52,322 nucleotides of DNA from Aquabacterium sp. Its GTDB lineage: Bacteria > Pseudomonadota > Gammaproteobacteria > Burkholderiales > Burkholderiaceae_C. Location: contig NZ_JAUSAR010000048.1 of NCBI RefSeq assembly GCF_030652515.1, positions 1 to 52,322 of the forward strand, in the 5' to 3' direction. The position numbers and the translations under genes were made by a program. Each line of letters starts with the position of its first letter. Within the stretch, counting starts at the first letter, position 1. The notes beneath the pieces are model-generated. The model had not been told where the DNA came from, did no database searches, and saw nothing but the letters and a program-made list of their open reading frames with translations. Of the stretch, positions 47,339 to 52,322 are shown one piece after another.

Positions 47339-48989
47339 GGCTGCTGCCCAACATTGCGCGGCCCAAGGCCTCTGCCACCTCAATCCCATCCACGCCAGCG
47401 GACATGATGCCGCCGGCGTAGCCCGCGCCTTCACCGGCCGGGTACAAGCCTTTGACGTTGAGGCTCTGGAAATCCTTGCCGCGCGTGATCCGCAATGGTG
47501 ATGAAGTGCGGGTCTCCACCCCGGTGAGCACCGCGTCAGGCATTGAGAAGCCTTTGATCTGCTTTTCAAAGGCGGGCAGGGCCTCACGGATGGCCGCCAG
47601 GGCGTAGTCCGGCAAGCTGCCATGGCCCGGCTGCGCCAGGTCGGTGAGGTGCACACCCGGCTTGTACGAGGGTTGCACGCTGCCCAAAGTCTTGCTGGGC
47701 CTGCCTTTGATGAAGTCGCCCACCAGTTGACCGGGGGCCTCGTAGGTGCCGCCGCCCAGCTCGTAGGCCCGCGACTCCCAGAAGCGCTGGAAGGCCATGC
47801 CGTCCAGTGGGCTCACGGGGCCGCCCGTCAAACCATCCTGCCGATAGTCCTGAGGCGAAATGCCCACCACGATGCCCGCGTTCGCATTGCGCTCATTGCG
47901 CGAATACTGGCTCATGCCGTTGGTCACCACGCGGCCCGGCTCGGACGTGGCCGCCACCACCGTGCCGCCGGGGCACATGCAAAAGCTGTACACCGCGCGG
48001 CCATTGCTGGCGTGGTGCACCAGCTTGTAATCGGCGGCCCCCAGGATCTCGTTGCCCGCGTTCGGGCCAAATCGTGCGCGGTCAATGAGGCCTTGCGGGT
48101 GCTCGATGCGGTAGCCGATCGAAAAGGGCTTGGCCTCCATGTGGACGCCGCGTTCGTGCAGCATCGTGAAGGTGTCGCGGGCACTGTGTCCGAGCGCCAG
48201 CACGACATGGTCTGATCGAAGCGTTTCGCCGGACGCCAGGGTGACGCCCCGAATGTGCCCGTCTTCGATCAGCACGTCGGTCACGCGCTGCTGGAAGCGG
48301 ATCTCACCGCCCAGCGCTTCGATGTCGGCGCGCATCTTCTCGACCATGCTCACCAAGCGGAAGGTGCCGATGTGCGGCTTGCTGACGAACAGGATTTCTT
48401 CGGGTGCGCCAGCCTTCACAAACTCGGCCAGCACTTTGCGCGTCAAATGGCGCGGGTCGCTGATCTGGCTCCACAACTTGCCGTCCGAGAACGTGCCCGC
48501 ACCGCCTTCGCCGAACTGCACGTTCGATTCCGGGTTCAACACACCCTGCCGCCACAAGCCCCAGGTGTCCTTGGTGCGTTCGCGCACTTCCTTGCCGCGT
48601 TCCAGCACGATCGGGCGCAGCCCCATCTGGGCCAGGATCAGCGCTGCAAAGATGCCGCAGGGGCCAAAGCCGATCACCAGAGGGCGAGGGCGTTGCCCGT
48701 CAAAGAAAGCGGCAGGCGCGTGCCCGACGAAGTGGTAACTGGTGTCGGGCGTGGGCCGCACATGCGGATCACCGCTGAACTGCGCCAGCACCGCTGACTC
48801 ATTGGCCAGCTCGCAATCCACGGTGTAAATCAGCACCACGGCGGATTTCTTGCGCGCGTCGTAGCTGCGCTTGAACACCGTGAACGCAGCAAGATCGGTG
48901 TCGCTGATGCCCAAGCGGGCCACGATCGCCGGACGCAAGGCGTCTTCGGCATGGTTCAAGGGCAGTCGCAGTTCGGTGAGTCGCAGCAT
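47328..48989 (-). CDS. Uncharacterised FAD-dependent dehydrogenase
   Basis: The 553-residue flavoprotein has an N-terminal domain of about 95 residues (MLRLTELRLPLNHAED) and a Rossmann FAD site, VIGFGPCGIFAALILA (about 104-119). Conserved segments include QFGEGGAGTFSDGKLWS and, near the C-terminus, LYPAGEGAGYAGGIMSAGVDG, the second FAD contact. It belongs to a large family of predicted NAD(FAD)-utilising dehydrogenases (COG2509 type) with no established substrate. No redox partner is adjacent. It converges with yejF over 11 bp of overlapping coding sequence. Confidence 0.88.
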   Translation of the reverse strand: MLRLTELRLPLNHAEDALRPAIVARLGISDTDLAAFTVFKRSYDARKKSAVVLIYTVDCELANESAVLAQFSGDPHVRPTPDTSYHFVGHAPAAFFDGQRPRPLVIGFGPCGIFAALILAQMGLRPIVLERGKEVRERTKDTWGLWRQGVLNPESNVQFGEGGAGTFSDGKLWSQISDPRHLTRKVLAEFVKAGAPEEILFVSKPHIGTFRLVSMVEKMRADIEALGGEIRFQQRVTDVLIEDGHIRGVTLASGETLRSDHVVLALGHSARDTFTMLHERGVHMEAKPFSIGYRIEHPQGLIDRARFGPNAGNEILGAADYKLVHHASNGRAVYSFCMCPGGTVVAATSEPGRVVTNGMSQYSRNERNANAGIVVGISPQDYRQDGLTGGPVSPLDGMAFQRFWESRAYELGGGTYEAPGQLVGDFIKGRPSKTLGSVQPSYKPGVHLTDLAQPGHGSLPDYALAAIREALPAFEKQIKGFSMPDAVLTGVETRTSSPLRITRGKDFQSLNVKGLYPAGEGAGYAGGIMSAGVDGIEVAEALGRAMLGSSLKP

Positions 48990-49047
48990 GGTCGCAGTCG
49001 GTGGGCCAGGGCAATTGGCCAGAACCGCGCATTTTACGGGGTTGGCA

Positions 49048-49839
49048 TCACTCCGCGCCGTTGCCCATGCCGCTCATGGCGTGGCTGAAGCCACCATCCA
49101 CGTAGGTGATCTCGGCCGTCACGCCCGCCGCCAGGTCGGACATCATGAAAGCCGCCACATTGCCCACGTCTTCGATGGTCACATTGCGGCGCGAAGGCGC
49201 GCTTTGCTCGACCACGTCCAGGATCTGGCGAAAGCCTTTGATCCCTGATGCCGCCAGGGTTTTGATCGGCCCGGCGGAAATGCCGTTGACGCGGATGCCC
49301 TTGGGGCTCAGGCTGGCGGCGGTGTACCGCACGCTGGCTTCCAGGGAGGCCTTGGCCAGGCCCATGGTGTTGTAATTGGGCACAATCCGTTCTGACCCCA
49401 AATACGTGAGAGTCAACAGCGCGGCGGTGCTGTTCAGGTAGGGCAGGGCCGCCTTGGCCATGGCTGGAAAGCTGTAGCTGGAAATGTCGTGCGCGATGCG
49501 GAACGACTCGCGTGACAGGCCTTCCAGGAAGTCACCGGCGATCGCCTCTTTCGGTGCAAAACCGATGGAATGCACGAATCCGTCGAAGGTGGGCCAGGTT
49601 TTGGCCAAATCCGCGAACATCGCCGTGATCTGTTCGTCACTGGCCACGTCGCAGTCAAAAATCAGGCTGGAGCCAAACTCCTTGGCAAACTCGGTGGTGC
49701 GCTCCTTGAAGCGTTCGCCCACATAGCTGAAAGCCAGCTCGGCACCTTCACGGTGGCAAGCCTTGGCGATGCCGTAGGCGATGGAGCGGTTGGACAACAG
49801 TCCGGTGATCAGCAGACGTTTGTCAGCGAGAAAGCCCAT
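49048..49839 (-). CDS. fabI: FabI, enoyl-ACP reductase (NADH)
   Basis: The start is ATG 49839 ([10 protein letters not shown]), with GGAGA just upstream; an in-frame extension to 49887 is rejected. The 263-residue length is typical. The catalytic residues Y146, Y156 and K163 (YNTMGLAK) match E. coli numbering exactly, as does G93, the residue linked to triclosan sensitivity. The N-terminal nucleotide-binding [15 protein letters not shown] is characteristic of FabI rather than other SDR enzymes. It catalyses the last step of each fatty-acid elongation cycle. It is divergent from the rimP-nusA operon. Confidence 0.97.
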   Translation of the reverse strand: MGFLADKRLLITGLLSNRSIAYGIAKACHREGAELAFSYVGERFKERTTEFAKEFGSSLIFDCDVASDEQITAMFADLAKTWPTFDGFVHSIGFAPKEAIAGDFLEGLSRESFRIAHDISSYSFPAMAKAALPYLNSTAALLTLTYLGSERIVPNYNTMGLAKASLEASVRYTAASLSPKGIRVNGISAGPIKTLAASGIKGFRQILDVVEQSAPSRRNVTIEDVGNVAAFMMSDLAAGVTAEITYVDGGFSHAMSGMGNGAE

Positions 49840-49918
49840 GGAGTCTCCAGTGTTAGTGCTAAACCAGCGCGGATTCTGGCATGCCACAAGGGCGAAGCGG
49901 TAATTTCGGGCACAACCC

Positions 49919-49947
49919 TTGCTGACGGGTCCGCGTGAGGCTAGAAT
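49919..49947 (+). promoter_or_regulatory. Sigma-70 promoter of the rimP-nusA-infB operon
   Basis: TTGCTG (49919-49924) and TAGAAT (49942-49947) are separated by the optimal 17 bp. Transcription would start near 49954, giving a leader of about 125 nt before the rimP start codon. This is the best promoter match in the window. Confidence 0.75.
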
Positions 49948-49971
49948 ACCGGCTTCGCTGATTACGTCAGG

Positions 49972-49999
49972 TGGGCGGATGACTCCAGCCCATTTTTTT
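49972..49999 (+). terminator. Leader terminator/attenuator upstream of rimP-nusA
   Basis: TGGGCGGA and TCC-A-GCCCA form an 8-bp stem with one bulged A and a TGAC loop, followed at once by seven Ts. It lies about 18-45 nt downstream of the predicted transcription start and 80 bp before rimP. It should terminate part of the transcription from the promoter at 49919-49947 before it reaches the operon. No start codon with a ribosome-binding site precedes it, so a leader peptide is unlikely. Confidence 0.75.
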
Positions 50000-50079
50000 C
50001 GCTTGTCATTTTTTGATCGGCTTTGATTCTGTCTAAAAACAGAGTTTCAAGACGGTCCCAGATTGCGTATTGAGAGTTG

Positions 50080-50673
50080 ATGAGTTTGGTCAAAGCTGTT
50101 GAAAGCACCGTGACTGGTTTGGGTTACGAGTTGGTGGATTGCGAGCGCACCCCGCAGGGGTTGTTGCGCGTGTACATCGACCGCCTTCCTGATGGTGTGT
50201 ACGACTTGCCGGGCGAATACGTCACGGTGGAAGACTGTGAAAAGGTCAACCGCCAGCTTCAATATGCGCTGGAAGTGGTCAATGTCGATTACAGCCGTCT
50301 GGAGGTTTCGTCTCCGGGTCTGGATCGGCCATTGAGAACACCCGCGCATTTCGAACGTTTCGCTGGCGTCGAAATCGAGATATCTCTGAAAGTCCCCTTC
50401 CAGGGACGCAAGAACTATCGTGGGGTTCTTGAGGCAGTCGAGTTGCCTGAAGGTGAAGCCGCTCCTGAGGGTGGATCCTGGCAACTGGTCTTCAAGGTGG
50501 GCGAAGGCAAGAACGCAGTAGAGCAAGCATTGGGTTTCACGCTCGATGAAGTCCGCGACGCACGACTCGTGCCCGTGGTGGACTTCAAAGGGCGAGGCCG
50601 CCGGGTGGCAACCCCGGAGGCTGGTGAAGTAGCCGTGGATGAGGCGCAAGATCTCGGAGGTCAGAACAAATGA
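50080..50673 (+). CDS. rimP: RimP ribosome maturation factor
   Basis: ATG 50080 ([10 protein letters not shown]) gives 197 residues; a TTG one codon upstream is in frame but not preferred. The two-domain RimP fold shows [30 protein letters not shown] and the conserved [12 protein letters not shown]. RimP is needed for maturation of the 30S subunit. About 35 extra residues occur relative to the 150-residue E. coli protein, mostly in an acidic insert and tail. Its stop codon overlaps the nusA start codon (ATGA). Confidence 0.95.
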   Translation: MSLVKAVESTVTGLGYELVDCERTPQGLLRVYIDRLPDGVYDLPGEYVTVEDCEKVNRQLQYALEVVNVDYSRLEVSSPGLDRPLRTPAHFERFAGVEIEISLKVPFQGRKNYRGVLEAVELPEGEAAPEGGSWQLVFKVGEGKNAVEQALGFTLDEVRDARLVPVVDFKGRGRRVATPEAGEVAVDEAQDLGGQNK

Positions 50674-52145
50674 ACCGCGAATTGTTGATGTTGGTCGATG
50701 CGATTTCGCGCGAAAAAAGCGTGGAACGTGACATCGTGTTTGGAGCTGTTGAATCGGCACTGGCTTCGGCCACCAAGAAGCTGTACAGCGGCGAGGTGGA
50801 CATCCGTGTCGCCGTCGACCGCGAAGATGGCAACTACGAAACTTTCCGTCGTTGGCACGTTGTGCCCAACGAGGCTGGCCTGCAGCTGCCCGACGCAGAA
50901 ATCCTGCTGTTCGAAGCCCAGGAGCAGATCGAAGACATCGAAGTCGATGATTACATCGAAGAGTCGATCGAATCCATGCCGATTGGCCGCATTGGCGCGC
51001 AAGCTGCCAAGCAAGTCATCCTGCAAAAAATCCGCGACGCCGAGCGCGAGCAGCTGCTGAACGACTTCCTGTCGCGTGGCGACAAGATCTTCGTGGGCAC
51101 CGTCAAGCGCATGGACAAGGGCGACGTGATCGTCGAGTCCGGCCGCGTCGAAGGCCGCCTCAAGCGCAGCGAGATGATCCCCAAGGAAAATCTCCGCACC
51201 GCCGACCGCGTCCGTGCCTACATCCTGGGTGTCGATTCTGCCGTGCGTGGCCCGCAGATCATGCTGTCGCGCAGCGCCCCCGATTTCATGATCGAGCTGT
51301 TCCGCCAGGAAGTGCCCGAGATCGAACAAGGCCTGCTCGAGATCAAGAGCTGCGCCCGTGACGCGGGTTCACGTGCCAAGATCGCCGTGTTGTCGCACGA
51401 CAAGCGCGTCGATCCGATCGGCACCTGCGTCGGTGTGCGCGGTTCGCGCGTCACCGCCGTGACCAACGAATTGGCGGGCGAACGTGTCGACATCGTCTTG
51501 TGGTCTGAAGATCCGGCCCAATTTGTGATTGGTGCGTTGGCCCCGGCCAACGTGCAATCCATTTTCGTGGACGAAGAAAAGCACGCCATGGACGTGGCCG
51601 TGGACGAGGAAAACCTTGCCATCGCCATTGGCCGTGGTGGCCAGAACGTGCGCCTGGCGTCAGAATTGACGGGCTGGCGCATCAACATCATGACCAAGGA
51701 AGAATCGGCGCAAAAGCAAGCCGTTGAAACCGACGTCATCCGCAAGCTCTTCGTCGACAAGCTCGACGTGGACGAGGAAGTGGCCGAGATCCTGATCGCC
51801 GAAGGCTTCACCAGCCTTGAAGAAGTGGCTTACGTGCCGCTGCAGGAAATGTTGGAAATCGAATCGTTTGACGAAGACACGGTCAATGAGTTGCGCACCC
51901 GCGCAAAAGACTCACTGCTGACCATGGAAATCGCCAAGGAAGAAGAAGTCGAGACTTTGTCGGAAAATCTCAAGGGTCTGGATGGCCTGACCTCTGAGTT
52001 GATCACCAAATTGGCGGAAGCCGGGATTCACACCCGTGACGACCTGGCCGATCTGGCCGTCGATGAGCTGACCGAGATCACGGAATTGGGCGATGAACAA
52101 GCCCGCGCCTTGATCATGAAAGCTCGTGAACACTGGTTTGCCTGA
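50670..52145 (+). CDS. nusA: NusA transcription termination/antitermination factor
   Basis: The 491-residue protein starts at ATG 50670, with GGAGG about 9 nt upstream. Order: N-terminal RNA-polymerase-binding domain ([20 protein letters not shown]), S1 domain (about 135-200), KH1 and KH2 ([11 protein letters not shown] and [12 protein letters not shown]), and two acidic C-terminal helix-hairpin-helix repeats (about 365-490). The E. coli protein is 495 residues. NusA controls pausing, intrinsic termination and antitermination, and in E. coli regulates its own operon, which is relevant to the leader hairpin at 49972. Confidence 0.98.
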   Translation: MNRELLMLVDAISREKSVERDIVFGAVESALASATKKLYSGEVDIRVAVDREDGNYETFRRWHVVPNEAGLQLPDAEILLFEAQEQIEDIEVDDYIEESIESMPIGRIGAQAAKQVILQKIRDAEREQLLNDFLSRGDKIFVGTVKRMDKGDVIVESGRVEGRLKRSEMIPKENLRTADRVRAYILGVDSAVRGPQIMLSRSAPDFMIELFRQEVPEIEQGLLEIKSCARDAGSRAKIAVLSHDKRVDPIGTCVGVRGSRVTAVTNELAGERVDIVLWSEDPAQFVIGALAPANVQSIFVDEEKHAMDVAVDEENLAIAIGRGGQNVRLASELTGWRINIMTKEESAQKQAVETDVIRKLFVDKLDVDEEVAEILIAEGFTSLEEVAYVPLQEMLEIESFDEDTVNELRTRAKDSLLTMEIAKEEEVETLSENLKGLDGLTSELITKLAEAGIHTRDDLADLAVDELTEITELGDEQARALIMKAREHWFA

Positions 52146-52200
52146 TCATCCGCCCGCCCTCGACCTCTCATTTAGCAAGTACATCGCAAGGATTAACACA

Positions 52201-52322
52201 ATGGCCGTGACCACCGTCGCACAACTCGCCGCGGAGCTCAATCGCCCGGCAGCGACACTGCTGGAGCAGCTGCATTCAGCGGGCGTGCCGAAAGCTTCGC
52301 ACGAAGACGTGCTCACGGAGGC
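52201..52322 (+). CDS. infB: Translation initiation factor IF-2, N-terminal fragment (runs off window)
   Basis: ATG 52201, with AAGGA about 10 nt upstream, opens a frame to the window edge. The translation [20 protein letters not shown], then [10 protein letters not shown], is the IF2_N domain found at the start of proteobacterial IF-2. The position 55 bp after nusA is the conserved operon order. About 41 residues of a protein of roughly 900 are visible. Confidence 0.93.
   Translation, partial: MAVTTVAQLAAELNRPAATLLEQLHSAGVPKASHEDVLTE

Noticed and set aside
49840..50079. metY-like tRNA in front of rimP, as in E. coli
   Set aside because: No cloverleaf or T-arm GTTCRA sequence was found in this stretch; only the promoter and hairpin are supported.

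Overview
The window is chromosomal DNA of a high-GC, motile betaproteobacterium. The order Burkholderiales is well supported and a Comamonadaceae or Sphaerotilaceae relative is most likely. The evidence is the rimP-nusA-infB order, a betaproteobacterial chemotaxis layout with cheD between cheR and cheB, TamA/TamB, FabI, a class II fumarase and a tandem Yej-type peptide importer. Coding density is very high and no gap exceeds 300 bp. No insertion sequence, prophage, CRISPR array, rRNA or tRNA was seen. It reads as a stable core region rather than an island.

Layout. (1) 1-3229: the 3' end of a very large repeat-rich type I-secreted RTX adhesin with an embedded von Willebrand A domain, closed by a perfect 12-bp bidirectional terminator. 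(2) 3316-7412: a diheme cytochrome c, a MoxR-type AAA ATPase, a membrane diguanylate cyclase on the opposite strand, and a CoxE-like VWA protein that is the likely MoxR partner. The VWA gene overlaps tamA, which overlaps tamB (7409-13503), the outer-membrane translocation and assembly pair. (3) 13512-18281: housekeeping genes for a DUF3592 protein, a YfbR-like HD nucleotidase, a DEDDh exonuclease, a small lipoprotein, a DUF808 membrane protein and fumarase C. (4) 18347-31388, all on the minus strand: a complete chemosensory cluster, read from the right as an MCP/CheZ-like protein, cheY, a STAS protein, cheA, mcp, cheW, mcp, a soluble poly-HAMP mcp, cheR, cheD and cheB. (5) 31644-34157: two proteins of unknown function and a transglutaminase-like protease. 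(6) 34213-47338: one plus-strand run encoding a histidine-rich LD-carboxypeptidase followed by two complete oligopeptide ABC importers, the second being YejABEF. This arrangement suggests recovery of murein or other peptides. (7) 47328-49839: an FAD-dependent dehydrogenase and FabI on the minus strand. (8) 49919-52322: the rimP-nusA-infB operon with a near-consensus promoter and a terminator-like hairpin in its leader; infB runs off the end.

The chemosensory cluster holds the most unusual biology. Its CheA carries two tandem 24-residue motifs that look like the c-di-GMP-binding MshEN fold. The gene next to cheY joins an MCP-type signalling hairpin to a segment resembling the CheZ phosphatase active site. 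One receptor has three near-identical 90-residue modules. Three receptors end in xFxxF pentapeptides that resemble the CheR/CheB tether. Together these suggest a chemotaxis system linked to c-di-GMP, with the phosphatase built into a receptor-like protein.
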